From positions 496,001 to 560,000 of the forward strand of contig JAJKFH010002480.1 in the NCBI GenBank assembly GCA_023333565.1: a stretch of 64,000 bases of DNA. Reading direction: 5' to 3'. This document shows, piece after piece, positions 9,531 to 30,244 of the stretch; within the stretch, counting starts at the first letter, position 1, and each line of letters begins with the position of its first letter. The position numbers and the translations under genes were made by a program. The notes under the pieces were generated by a model. The model saw only the letters and a program-made list of their open reading frames with translations, was not told the DNA's origin and ran no database searches. The stretch is from Puffinus mauretanicus (Eukaryota; Chordata; Aves; Procellariiformes; Procellariidae).

Positions 9531-12170
9531 CCCCATCTATCAGCACTGAAACTTCTTGTAAGTCGTCTTCCAGTCACCAGCTGTCTGGTGACTCGGATGT
9601 AAAGGACTGCATGTTGCAGATTGAACGCAGTGATCTTATATTGTTCATTTAAAAGTGTCTTACTGGAGAACCAGCTCCAGTGACTTTCAGTAAATTGACA
9701 TGGATGATTTTACAGATACTGTTTTGGTGGGCGGTTTTGGTTTGGGGTTTGTTCTACCCATTTCAGAACTGGTAGCTGCCATTCCTTTGGACACAAAAAA
9801 TGTGTTATTGCATGCAGAAGGCCTTAAGTTAGTGAACTCTGTGTTGCGCAGAGATCAGAAAACACGCTGCATTATGTGCCTGAAAATAGTCTATGTGCAA
9901 AGGGTTTCTCTATAACTTGTAACCTAATTGAATTGCGTGACCCTAGAAAACAGAACATTTTCTTGCTCCTGTCTGTGTGCGGTACTGTTTTAACTTCTGC
10001 AAATATTCCTCAACTGTTAGGGGCAGAGGGTTCACATCCATGCTTGTATATTTTATGACAAACCAATTCCATCTTCCTATGTCACCTGTGGCTTTCAAAA
10101 CATTTAGCTTACGATTCTTCATAGGAATGTTGATGTGCTACAAAAAGACTGTCGTGATGCAGAAATTGGCAGTTGACACTTAGGAGACACTTAAGTGAAG
10201 TATTGATTAGCTGTGGTGCAGTTTTTGGTACAAGAATGCTTTGGTTTGAGAGATTGGTTTCTTGGCATTATCTTGTCAGCAGATATCCCACTCTCGAGTG
10301 ACAGACCCTGTGCTCCCGTTTCTGTTGACTGACATCTTGCAACTCGTCTCACCACCTTAAACTGATGAGTTGGTCCCTGCTGTAGTGGTTAATGACCTAG
10401 CTCTGTTCAAACACCTGCACAGATTTCCTTTGGAGCTCTGTTTAAAATGATTTGGCTTCTGCAAACTCATATTTACACAAGCAAGAATGTAGCACATGGA
10501 GGTGTACATTCAGAGAAACCTGAGCTCTATCAAAGCACTGCAGGCAGTCTCACTCCTTGTAGGAAGGAGCCAGGGCTTGCTCCGCTGTTTCTCGCTGCTT
10601 CGGAGCTCGGACTTCGAACCCCACTTTTTTCTCTGTTGATCTCTCCCTCCACTAACGCTCCTGCAGCTTCCTGAAGTGGGGAGAGCAATTCAGAGAGCAC
10701 GCTCCCTTGAAGTCCTCACGCAGGGAGTATGAGAAACAGTTGACTTCTGATTCCTGCAGGCATGTCCTGTCGGTTCAGTTAAGTCTGGTTTGTCCTAGTA
10801 ACTTAGCAAAAGTCATCTTAATCATGAAGTAAGTTGTTCCATATTTTTAAAATATTATTTAGTATTAAAAAGTTTGGTGTTTCCTGTACTTTTCAGATGG
10901 GCTTGCTGAAGCCCAGCATCCTGTGTGTATGGATTTGAAGGGTCTCAGGCAGTATTCTTTCTTGCAAAGTAGATTGATGTCACTTCCAAGCTTACAAAGT
11001 ATGCTAAGACTGTTCTTATATAGGATTTTATTTAATGGGATATGAGTTTAGAAAAACAACAGCAAAAAAAACCCCATTCAGTTGTATTTCCATCCATGTG
11101 GGAAGTAATACAACAGGGTAGGAGAGTCTGATAGTGAGACTTAGCGACTTCGTGTTGTAATGTCTCCTTATTTGAATTCATGCTAATGTAATGTCATTCT
11201 CATGGTATCCTTGTAGGCAGTTGCTCAGCATAAAATAATAATAGTACTCTCTTGCCATGCGTTGTGACATCCCAGGAGACAGTGCTTGTAATTCAGGTTT
11301 TATAATCCGAAGCGTGCATAGCCTGCTGTTCTCCCTAGTTTACAGAAAATGCCTCGGCTCCCTGTTCTGACAGCGCTGGAGATGGTTCGCTCGTGTAACG
11401 CGGGAGCAGTTGCCGACACTAACGCTTGTGTCTCCCTTTCCAGGCATTAAGTGGTGGTTTCCAAAGGCAGCGTGGCTCAGACCCATGAAGGCCTGTACTG
11501 AAGACAGCATGCTGTTAGTACAGACCGGATGCTTCTCTCGCAGCCGCGTGGTGCCTCCTGAAAAAAAGCTTAATGAAAGACCTCTTTCAGTGCTGGCCTG
11601 TTTCCAGATACTGCACATTCATGGAGTGCAATAATACTGTATAGTTTTTTTAAGATTTCATTCGACCAGTTCATAGCTCAACAATGCAGGCATTACTAAT
11701 TGTAACTTATTTTATATTCATGTTTCACACAATGGCAGATTGAGTTGATATCTAATTTTTCCTCGGGAAAAAAAGTTTGTTTAATCTGTTCTATTTTATA
11801 TGAATTATGTTCTTTTTGTAGTTTAAAATGAAGTTATAGGAGTGTCTGATATTGTCCTAAACTGTTAAGTAATTGACCGCTGTCTATCAAATATCGCTAA
11901 TGTGGTTAAAGCAGGTTTGTATATTTTTCAAAGTATATGGCAGAGTTGAACAATGCATTATATACTAAATTATATAAACAAAATTATATGCAGAGTAGTT
12001 ACGTCGTTTTGTGACTTCAGTAAAAATTAAGATCAACTGCTCTTTAAATTGTGTTGGCCAGCTCAGGAGGTTTTTCCTTGACCATTCTGAAGAGATGAAA
12101 AGCTGGGCCTTTCTACTGTCCTAAATAGAAAATAAGAAACTTTATTTAAATAAAGAGTTCCCATTTACTG
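9531..12170 (+). other. SELENOT: Probable SELENOT 3'UTR
   Basis: This AT-rich stretch has no convincing ORF or splice sites and runs from the stop codon to a canonical AATAAA at 12149-12154. It must hold the SECIS element somewhere. A perfect 9-bp hairpin lies at 9572-9593. The extent is inferred from the first clear AATAAA; shorter transcripts ending at weaker signals are possible. Confidence 0.5.
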
Positions 12171-15100
12171 TGTGAAGTACCTTGTTTGAGTCGCTGATGG
12201 ATATTCTTAGAATTGCAATTGAAAAAACGCATAAAAAGCCTGCTTTCCAGAGTCATTAATCTTGTGTTGGTCTTGTCTAAGCCCCTAACAACCTCCGTGT
12301 TCTGGAAGACACGCGCAGAGCTTTGTCTTTCCCTTCGTGCGCCTGCCAAAATCCAGCTGCGATTAGAGCTCAGGTGCTGTCGTACCGGGGGAAGCTCGCG
12401 GGGTTCAAGTGAAGTCTCAAATGCAGTTTTCTTGCGGGGGCTGGGAGTTTTCCTTGGGTTGGCTTCCCGAGTCGGTGTGAGCCGCAGGCTGCAGCCTCCT
12501 GTCTGCAGTTCCTCCTCACCGTTTATCTCCTGACTGCGCTGTGCTCCAGGCCTGTGCGGGGAGGCTTGGTCCCGGCAGTGCCTGCCTCCCGCTCCGTTTT
12601 TTTGTCCCTGCTCTGAGCTGCAGGTTTCACACCCGTTGTAAAACCAGCTGGAGTACTTCCTGGGTCCTTCTTACCACAATGATCTCTGATGGGGAGGGGA
12701 GGGAGGGAGATTTTCTCCGTTGGGGCGGTAAATCGGATGAGAAGGGAAACTGCAGAGCTGCAAGGAAGGCGGCCGTTACGGTCTATAAGAGTGGTCTTTG
12801 ATGTTCCCAGGGCTTCAGCGGCTGACGTGAGAAATGTTTCGGCTAACCACAGCTCTGTCCACCCAGCTGAGAGAAAGGTTGATGCCAGCTGTTAGGAAAG
12901 TGTTGCTCATCACAACCATTAAACATGCAGTGGCCTCAGTGCTGCTGTGATGAAATCATCCCCTCAGGTAATTCATGCCTTCTCTTCTGAAATAGAGTAA
13001 CCAAAATTCTCTAGTGTGGATAGAGTTTTAGTTTCTCATTAATTATACACTTTAGACAAATTAGACAGAAAACAAATAAACGCACAGGCTAGGCTAAGAT
13101 TTTCCATGAGCTGTTCACTCTATCACCCTGGCGATACTTGCCCACCATAAGCTTGCTGCCCCCAGCATTCCTTCTCTTCCACCTGAGCAAGACGGTATAT
13201 CCATATGTTGGTGTTAGGTATGCGAGAACCATTGCTGACGTCCCTTACGTGCAGCGGAAGCGCAGCGCTCTGCGTTTTCTACTGGGGGCGTGGGCTGGGC
13301 AGGGTTTTGGTCGTGTCTGTGATTGCTCTGGGCTGTAGGGTGCGCAGAGTAGGCTTGTTCGATCGCTGTTCACAGAGCACTTCCAAACGGAAAAACTGGA
13401 CCACAAAATGGAAGTAAAGATCCTTGACAGTCATTAAAGGCAGCGATAGCTGCCAGCCTTCTCATAAACCAGTTGCCAAATATCAGCTGACGACCCAATA
13501 TTTGTGGTGCTTTAACCAGGAGAACTTGTTCCAGTCTGAAACGGGTGTTGCCTAACGTCTAGCTTAAGCCCAGCTGGGCAGTTTTGCATCATGGGCGCCC
13601 AAGCCTGGAAACCTGTTTCCAGCAGTGCCCGGGGGACAGACCCGGGGGCCAGCATACGCTGCCTCACGTTCGCCCTCTCTCACCTCCCAGCCGCCAGAAA
13701 TGCTCAGCGCGGGGCTCTCTGGGCCCTCTGTGCTGTCTGTGTGTTCAGTGATCCTGGGAGGGTTTCTCCTCCTTGAATCATCTTGGTAAACGCATCTGTC
13801 TTTTGTGGAGGAGGGTCTGACAACTAACATTGCTGGAGGCGGCGGGTCTTGGTGTTAAAATTGCAGGCGGGTGCTGTCTTGGTGTTAAAATTGCAGCTTT
13901 TTGCTCTCTCCTGCACAATGCTACTCTGTAACTTTAAAATGGAGGTATAAAGACCCGTTGATCTAAAAAAGCCCTATTGGAACACGTGATTTATTTCCCC
14001 CCTGTGCAAAATGGATATTAAATAACAATTCTGAGGGGCAAATTCAAGCTCCTTTATCTTGGCTTGTTAAGCACAAGGGTAAATGATAGAGGTGTGGTGG
14101 AGTTGCTGTGAACTGGGTGCAGACTAGGGAAGGATGAAAAAATGGGGGACTGCGAATGCGGGAAAACGGGCTGTTACACGTAAGCCATTTGCAGCAGAGA
14201 TCTGTCTTGGGGTCTCATCTCACGCTGGCATAAATGAGACGTAACCGTGCTAGAAACTGGAATTACAATGGCACAACAGGTCAAAATCAAACTCCCAGGT
14301 GTGATCTTCGTCTTTCTCAACCAAAGATTTACAATCTAGTAGATTTTGAATCTAATCAAAGGTTTTCATGCAAGCTGCCGCGCCCCAGTCTGCAAGGGTC
14401 TGTGTTTCATGGGAGCTGGGCGGTGCGGCAGCAGGACGCTGCTCTGCCTCGGGCCCTGCGGCGCGGGGGACGGTCCCTTGCTCTGGGGAAAGCTCAGAAA
14501 TCACCTGGGCACGGAGAGGCGAAGGGGAGCTGGCAGTGGGTGTGTGCCGATGCCCTGCTACTTCTGGTAATTGTAGTGTGCAATTTTGCCCAGTGGACTG
14601 CGTTACAGGCTTTGGCGTGGATCTACACCTGAGTTATTCCATTGGACATCTAGTTTCTGTCCTTTCCCAAAGGCCCTGCTCCCCACTGACACCCCGGCGA
14701 TGAGAGCAGCGCGAGCCCGGCTGAGCGAGCAGGAGCAGTCCCCTCCACCGCCCCTCTCCTGGGGATGGGGAGTTCCCCGAGGCGGTGGCGGCTGGCGGGC
14801 GCTGTGCGCGGCTGCCTGGCTACGACGGCACGGCACGAGCCCCTTCCAGATGGAGTTTGCGTGCTGTTAGAGCCATCATGCCGCTCGTTAACAAGAACTT
14901 GCAAGTAATACCTGTCTTGGACTGGTAGACTTAAATTGCAAATCTGTAATAAATGTGAACATAATGAATGAGGTATGTTTATCCAGAGCCTAATGTGACA
15001 TAATTGGATTTAATATTTTTGGATTCGTTTACTGTGCAACTTCCTGTTAGTGTTGCGGTTGCACAAAATCCTTGTTGTGGAGCTTTGAGATCCCACACTG

Positions 15101-15764
15101 GAAGGAAAGGCACTTGGAGACAGTCTTAAGAAGGCAGTTAAGTGGCAGAAACCTAATTTAGAAGCCCCAAAAAATGCAGCAGGGTTAAGAGAAGTTGGGA
15201 TAAAGTCTTAGAAAACGTATTTTGCTGTGCTGGGAGGGGATGGTGCTGGCTCGCTGGGAAGAGCGCAGACCGCCCGCGTTCCCATCCTTGCTGACTGCTC
15301 GTCTCCGCTTTGTTTGGCGAAGCTGCTCCGTATCGCTCTGTGTCACAGGCGTGCTCGGGAGCCGGCCAACCCAGCCAGCGCCTGGGCCGTGAGCTCCTGC
15401 CCTGGGTGCTTTCGCTCTGCGGCGGCTTGTGCTGAGCGCAGGCGAGGACTCTGGCTCTTCTGCATCTTGGAGCATCCCTGCAGGCATGGAGCAAAATCAG
15501 ATGGGTAGGAGGGAGGCCTAAAGGTCTGGAAAAAACACCAGTGACTCATGGCAGCTGGGAAGGTCCCAGGAGATCTCCTGGGATGGACAAAGTGCCCCCA
15601 GAAGGACTGACTTAGGTGCTCCTGGCCTCGGTCTGCAGCTGGAGGGTCTGAGGCACTTCTGTCCCATCCCTCCAGCTCGGCCACATGTCTCCTCATGGTG
15701 GGATTTTTCTGCGCTGGGGCCAAGTTTTCCTGGGCATCTCTTTCAACCTTCCTCGCCAGGGAAG
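12171..15764. other. Intergenic region, SELENOT to GPR119-like locus
   Basis: I see no supported gene here. The stretch alternates AT-rich parts with GC-richer patches (about 12350-12620, 13230-13780, 14380-14850). It contains a 21-bp sequence repeated at a 30-bp period (13846-13896). The short ORFs have no family resemblance. Confidence 0.5.
13846..13896 (+). repeat. Short tandem duplication, 30-bp period
   Basis: The 21-base string beginning GTCTTGGTGTTAAAATTG occurs at 13846-13866 and again, identical, at 13876-13896. A near match (GGTGTTAAAATTACAGCTT) is at about 6724-6742. Confidence 0.8.
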
Positions 15765-16645
15765 ATGGTCAACCTCCTGTATGCGGTGCTGCACTCCCTC
15801 CTGAGCTGCCTCATCCACCCGGCCAACCTGCTGGTGATCGTGGCCATCTACCAGCTGATGAAGAAGCAGCCAGGCACCAGCTATGTCTACGTCCTCAACC
15901 TGGCCACTGCTGACCTGCTGGTAGGCGTGATGTGCATCACTGAGGCGCTGGACAACATTCTCGACGGGGGGTTTGACTGCAGCAAGTCCTTCTGCCTCCT
16001 GCGCATTGCCATGAGCCAACACCTTGCATCGGCTCCATCTTGACCCTGCTCCTGATCTCCCTGGACAGGTACCTGGCGGTGACGCTGCCACTCTCCTACC
16101 CCACCCTCCTGAAGAAAACGCCCATGGTCCTCTCCCTTGTTGTCCTCTGGATGCTGTCCTTCTATTTTGGGCACTTGCCTCTGATCTTGCCCTCCCTCCA
16201 GCCAGGCAACTACACGAGTTACTGCGGGCTCCTGCACGCAGCCAAGAGCGAGTACTTCTATGTGATCTGCTTCGGCATCTTTGCTCCATCCCTGCTGGTG
16301 CTGGTGTGCCTGCACGTCTCGGTGGGCAGTATTACCTACGTGCAGCACACATGGCTCCAGCACGCCCGGGGGGGGCCCTCCATGCCCACCCATGCCACTT
16401 CAAGGGACTGCGGACTGTGCTCATCGTCCTCGTCAGCTTCAGCCTCTCCTGGGGCCCCTACCTGGTGGGGTCACCATGCAGGCCGCCTGCAGCTCCTGCA
16501 GCCTGGCTGGCCCGATCAAGGACGCCTTATTCCTGCTGGGCAAGACCAACTCCCTCATCAACCCCTCATCTACGCCCTGTATAGCAAACGCATCCGGAGC
16601 CACCTCGCAAAGCTGCTCAGGTGCAGGATGAAGGGCCAGGTCTGA
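15765..16645 (+). pseudogene. GPR119-like class A GPCR, intronless, reading frame broken four times
   Basis: The translated pieces form a rhodopsin-class receptor that best resembles GPR119, the Gs-coupled receptor for oleoylethanolamide-type lipids. Piece 1 (15765 to about 16017) gives TM1, TM2 and LNLATADLLVGV. Piece 2 (to about 16367) gives TM3 with the intact DRY motif in ISLDRYLAV, plus TM4 and TM5. Piece 3 gives FKGLRTVLIVLVSFSLSWGP (TM6). Piece 4 gives TM7 start LLGKTNSLINP. Piece 5 gives LIYALYSKRIRSHL and a TGA stop at 16643-16645. Each step between pieces equals one lost base, in or beside CC (16016-16017), GGGGGGGG (16368-16375), GGGG (16467-16470) and CCCC (16562-16565). Corrected length would be about 294 residues against 335 for human GPR119. 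No internal stop other than those caused by the shifts was seen, so it may be a live gene misread in the assembly. Family assignment is by remembered motifs only. Confidence 0.7.
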
Positions 16646-17582
16646 AGCCCCTCGCCTCGAACGTCCGAATCGTTGGGAGCTGGGGCAGGGGCCGGCCTGC
16701 GGCACCCGGTTTAGGAGGGGTCCGTGCCCACCACCTCCGCCCGTGCCGCTCCCGCAGCTGCTGGGCCCACGGTGAGAGGGAAACACAGGGCGCCCGGTGC
16801 AGCAGAGCCTTCCCACTGCATCAGCCGTTTATGAGCTGCTGCCAAGAGGCTGCGGCTTGTCTGCGCTCTCTGCTGTCCGCATTAACGGCCTCCTGTCCCC
16901 AGCATCCACACAAATATCACCAAGACAGTGACCTTTGATTGCTTTGGACAAACTGTGGGCTCTTGTCCCTCTCGCTGCATGGGGAACTGCTGTGTCTCAT
17001 ACCTGCAGCAGGCTGAGCTGCCATCCAGCTCTCACGCCAGGGAAATCTGGGCATCCTGCTGGTGCCATGTCCTTGGCAGAAGCGCTGGCTGTGCAGAGCA
17101 GTGCCTGTGTGGGTGACTTGTGAGCAAACACCTCCTCCCCGTATGCCTGTCACAGGCTATGACTTAGCTGTGCTCTGCTTGCTTTTATCTTTGTGCCACA
17201 TCCACAGGCTGAAACCACTGGTCAGCTGGGCTGGTTTCTGCCAGGAGACAGAAGGGAGGCTGCTCAGGAGCAATGCACCGACATCAAACGCGGATTTGCT
17301 CTGCCCTGAGCAAAGCCCCTCTTTATGCCTCTGTGGCCGAGATGCACTTCAGTGTGGGCTGACAAGAAAACGTGCTCTGGTACTCCCTGCCCCACAGCCC
17401 CGCTCACGCTGAGCGAGACCCCGTCGGGGTGGGATGGCCCCAGGAGAGGGGCCATGCAGAATGGCCATGGGCTGCCCTTTGCTCTGCACCACGGCAGGGC
17501 AGAGCTGCAGGCAAAACCTTGCTGAGCATCTGCAGCAGCACGGAGCTCGGCTCGTTTTGCCTTCACACCACACACGTGCTGG
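16646..17582. other. Intergenic stretch between GPR119-like locus and ERICH6
   Basis: I see no gene or repeat that I can support. The right side should include the ERICH6 3'UTR, but no clear AATAAA (TTTATT on the + strand) lies close to the stop. Confidence 0.4.
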
Positions 17583-26774
<9,192 letters not shown>

Positions 26775-26999
26775 TTGCCTTAATTTAAGACACAAACCCA
26801 CCTATTAGTGATACACAATGACTTCAAAGCAGTTGCCCTTGAGGATTTTACTAATGAAGGAGACTTTTCCAAAAATCCGAACACTTCAGATACAGTAATT
26901 GGGGCTTGATGGCAGTTTTGCAGCCGAGGCTGAAGGTGCCTGCTGCATCCTGTCCAACGGCTGCGAAAAGGCGCCGTTCAGTCCGGTGGCAGCAGCCGC

Positions 27000-28000
27000 C
27001 GCTCGGTTCCACCCGCCTTCCTCCCCACAATTTTCCGGGGCCGGTACGTGTAATGCTTGCCGTGCAGCTGAGAACCGCGGGGGCTGCGTGCCGGCCGGGG
27101 CCTCCCCTTACCCCGGGCCTTCCCGCAGCCGGCACTGCCGACCTGTCCGGTCTCTCTTCAGAGAGGGGGAGGGGGAGAAACCGCGCTGTCCCGCCCGGCC
27201 CGGCCCGGCCCGGCCCCTCCCGCCCCGCGCCCCTGCGAGGCCGCGGGCACTCGGCAGCCGCATGGCCCCGCGCCCGGCCCGGCCCGCACCGGTCGGCCCC
27301 GTCCATGGCCCGACCCGGCCCCGGCCCCGGCCGGCGCGCGCCGTCTCCAGGGCGACGCGGCGGGCGCGGGGGCTGCCGGGGCGGCGGGGCGGGGCCCGGC
27401 GGCGGCTCCGCTGGAGGAGCGGGAGCGGGAGCGGCTGTGGCCGGCTCTGCCGCGGGCCCGCAGCGCCACGGGGCGCTGGGCTGGTGCTCTCTCCGCGGGG
27501 CCCTGCCGGGGCCCGCCTGCCCCGGGCCCGCCGCGCCACGGGGCGCTGGGCTGGTGCTCTCTCCGCGGGGCCCTGCCGGGGCCCGCCTGCCCCGGGCCCG
27601 CAGCGCCACGGGGCGCTGGGCTGGTGCTCTCTCCGCGGGGCCGCGCTCTCCGGCCGGCGGCGAGCGGGGCCCGGCCCGCGCGGGTCCCTCTGCCGGCGGT
27701 CGTGGGCAGCTGTGAGCTTTGGCCTCGCAAAGCTGGGGTGTCCGCGGGGCCGGTGTGGAACCGCGCCTTGTGTGCGGTGGAGCAGAGAGGCTGTGGGTGG
27801 GAGAGCCGCCCCGGGAGCTCGCGGTCAGGCGCGGAAAGCCGCGGCGGCCCCCGAGGGAGCAGAGGGTGCCCGGAGCCGTGCGGGAGCTGCAGAAGCCCGT
27901 GGCGAGAGGTGATGGTGCCTCTCGAGCCGCCGCTCCTGCTGCGCTGCAGGCTCCAGCGAGCGCTCCGCCTTTGCCCTCCCGCTGTCGGCACCCGCTGCTC
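27000..28000. promoter_or_regulatory. GC-rich CpG island, probable ERICH6 promoter
   Basis: This is about 1 kb of very GC/CpG-rich sequence lying 230 bases upstream of the first supported ERICH6 exon. The long ORFs in several frames here come from base composition: they are Pro/Arg/Gly/Ala-rich in all frames and lack recognisable domains. It contains the 70-bp tandem repeat described separately. Confidence 0.6.
27461..27642 (+). repeat. 70-bp tandem repeat, about 2.6 copies
   Basis: Copies start at 27461, 27531 and 27601, each beginning CAGCGCCACGGGGCGCTGGG (one base differs in copy 2). They are nearly identical, so the array is recent or homogenised. It lies inside the CpG island. Confidence 0.93.
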
Positions 28001-30240
28001 TGAACTTGGTGAGCCACTGGGGCTGAGCCGCAGCCTTCTGCATGGAACAGGAGCTGGGCTGCAGGTGAAACGCTGGTTACAAAACCCGGTATGAGTTGCC
28101 TGTTTGGACATGAACTCCTAACTGCACCTGAAACACCTTCCTACACAGGTTTCTTACAGTTGTGTCATATGCTTGTTATACATCTATTGCTGATGTCTCC
28201 TGTAGGACTAGGTGCTGTTGAATCTCTCCAAGGAATTTGCACTTGCAGCTTGGAGAGCAAAAGAAAGCAATACGTCGTTTGCAAACAAATGCAGGCTTTA
28301 GATTCACCTTAGGACAACGCATATGTGCTACATTATCTGGACTTTGTATAAGAATTTGCAGTGGTCTTACAAGCACATGAGTTCTACAACAAAATAAGTA
28401 AGTCTTACTCATTTTTAAAAACGGAAGGAATACGTTAAGGTGCAGCATTTGGACAGGCTGCTCAGCTGGCATTGGTGCTGATAGCTCCCTGCAGCACTGG
28501 GGTCCTGGGAGATTGCTTCCATGGTCGGATGGTGCAGATCCTGGTATTGCCACAGCTTTTGCTTCTGGCCACAGTGCAGCCAGTGCTGTGACATGGGTGG
28601 AGGCGAATTCCTGTCCTAACAGCAAATGGCCCGACGCTGGCACAGCCGCAGGCGGGGATGATTCGAGTTGTGCCTGGGCAGAGTTTTCTCCGGGTGTGTT
28701 TCACCATCCACTTCAAAGTCAGGTTGCTTTGTTGGTGGTCAGGAGTTTTGTTAAGAAAACCAGGCTGGCCTCAGTAACTTTTTTCTGAATGTTTCGAGAA
28801 ACTTTCACACTTTTACCGATGTGCTGCCACCTCCCTTGGCAAGGTGCTGGTGCCCTGCGAGCCTCTTCTGCCTCTGGCCCTGGGACATTGCCCTCGGGAA
28901 GTCGTACCAGCTGTGTAGGGAAGAAAACCTGGAACACTTTGATCGAGTGCTGGAACGAATGTCACCTGTTCATTCACTGATCTGAAGAGGACACACATCA
29001 CTTTTTGGCGGTACCAGCTGAGGTATTCCTAAATTCAGTTTCAGTCAGAAAAGATACCGGGTGTTGGGCATTTTTTGCTGTGAGATATAACAAAAGTTTA
29101 CCATTCATTCAGAACTGAATGGTGTGGAAAGACCTAATGAAATAATGTGTGTTAACTTATCTAATGTGGGTTATAGGCAACATTGGAATAATCAATTTCA
29201 TTAATCCCGCTATAATCAAAGACACGCTTTAGTTTTGTTTTACACAAAAAAACTCTTACGTCCCAACTGTCAGTAAGAAAAATTATCTTCCACTATAAAT
29301 GTTGCTGAAATATGGGAAAATGAATCAAATCCTTAGGAATTCTTGCTTAACAAGTTCTGCTGAAAGCACAGGTGTTGATGCCTGTGAGAGCCAGAGCTTG
29401 ACTTTGATCCTGCTTAAGCAGGAGTACATTAGTTCATTTGGCTGATGCCGCTGCAGTTCTGCCGGCACAGTGTAAATGAGATCAAATGTAGGATCTTTAT
29501 AGGAACTGGATACGAAAAGATTAGAGTAATTCCTTGGGAGGTTTTTTTCCATGGTCGCGCCTGAATTCTCAAGGCTGGAATAGGCTTCCCTTTGCTGATG
29601 CGGTCCTTGTCATTCTCTTGTGCGGTTCTCTGGGGACTGCTACCAGGCATCGGGTGACATCTACATAGGACTTGGTCATAACTCCAAAGAGCTCTTCCCT
29701 GGAGGGGTGCATTAGGACTGTTTTTCCTCGCTATGTATTATATTTATTCACACCAAGCTTCATCTGTCACTTTACGTGTAGTTTTCCACTATCGTGAGGC
29801 TTCCTATCGCTGAATAACTCAGCGGACTGTATCACCTCTCAACTCATTGCCTCTTCCAAATGGCAACATCTTAATATTCAGCAAAGCCATATGTGGAGCT
29901 AGTATTTTTCTTGAGTGATTCAGACAGCAGGTTCTGGTCACAGAGGGGGAGCTGCAGGCAGATTCAGCTTCGGTGACAAACCGTGATTTCAGTTTGCACG
30001 AGTCAGGCTGTCATTGCTGCCCCTGGGACTCAAATCCCCACCTGGTTCTCCTGCTTGTTCTGCAAAGTGGCCCTCTCCGGCAGCAGGGCTGGGAGGCGGC
30101 AGGGGCAAGCATCCTGCTGCTCGCCTGGGTGAGCTAGCCTGTGCCAGGGGAAGCCCAGCAGATCCAGCACGGCACAGCACGCAAAGTAACCGGGAAGCAA
30201 CTTCCTGCTTCCCGCACACGCATGTTAGCACAGCATGCTA
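28001..30240. other. Intergenic region between ERICH6 island and SIAH2 3' end
   Basis: I see no gene or repeat that I can support. Short ORFs on both strands have no family resemblance or splice context. Confidence 0.45.
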
Positions 30241-30244
30241 TGCA

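Noticed and set aside
9589..9635. SECIS candidate beginning GTGAC with AAA and TGAT
   Set aside because: Only about four of nine helix II pairs form.
10404..10455. SECIS candidate beginning AATGACC with AAAC and TGAT
   Set aside because: The two arms contain AGCTCTGTT as a direct, not inverted, repeat, so helix II does not pair well.
15693..16393. Minus-strand ORFs opposite the GPCR
   Set aside because: They are shadows of the receptor coding sequence, rich in His/Gln/Arg with no domain.
26851..28017. Long open frames on both strands in the 27-28 kb GC-rich island (up to 388 codons)
   Set aside because: They are open in several frames at once, made of Arg/Pro/Gly/Ala, cross the 70-bp tandem repeat and have no domain. 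This is the effect of GC content.
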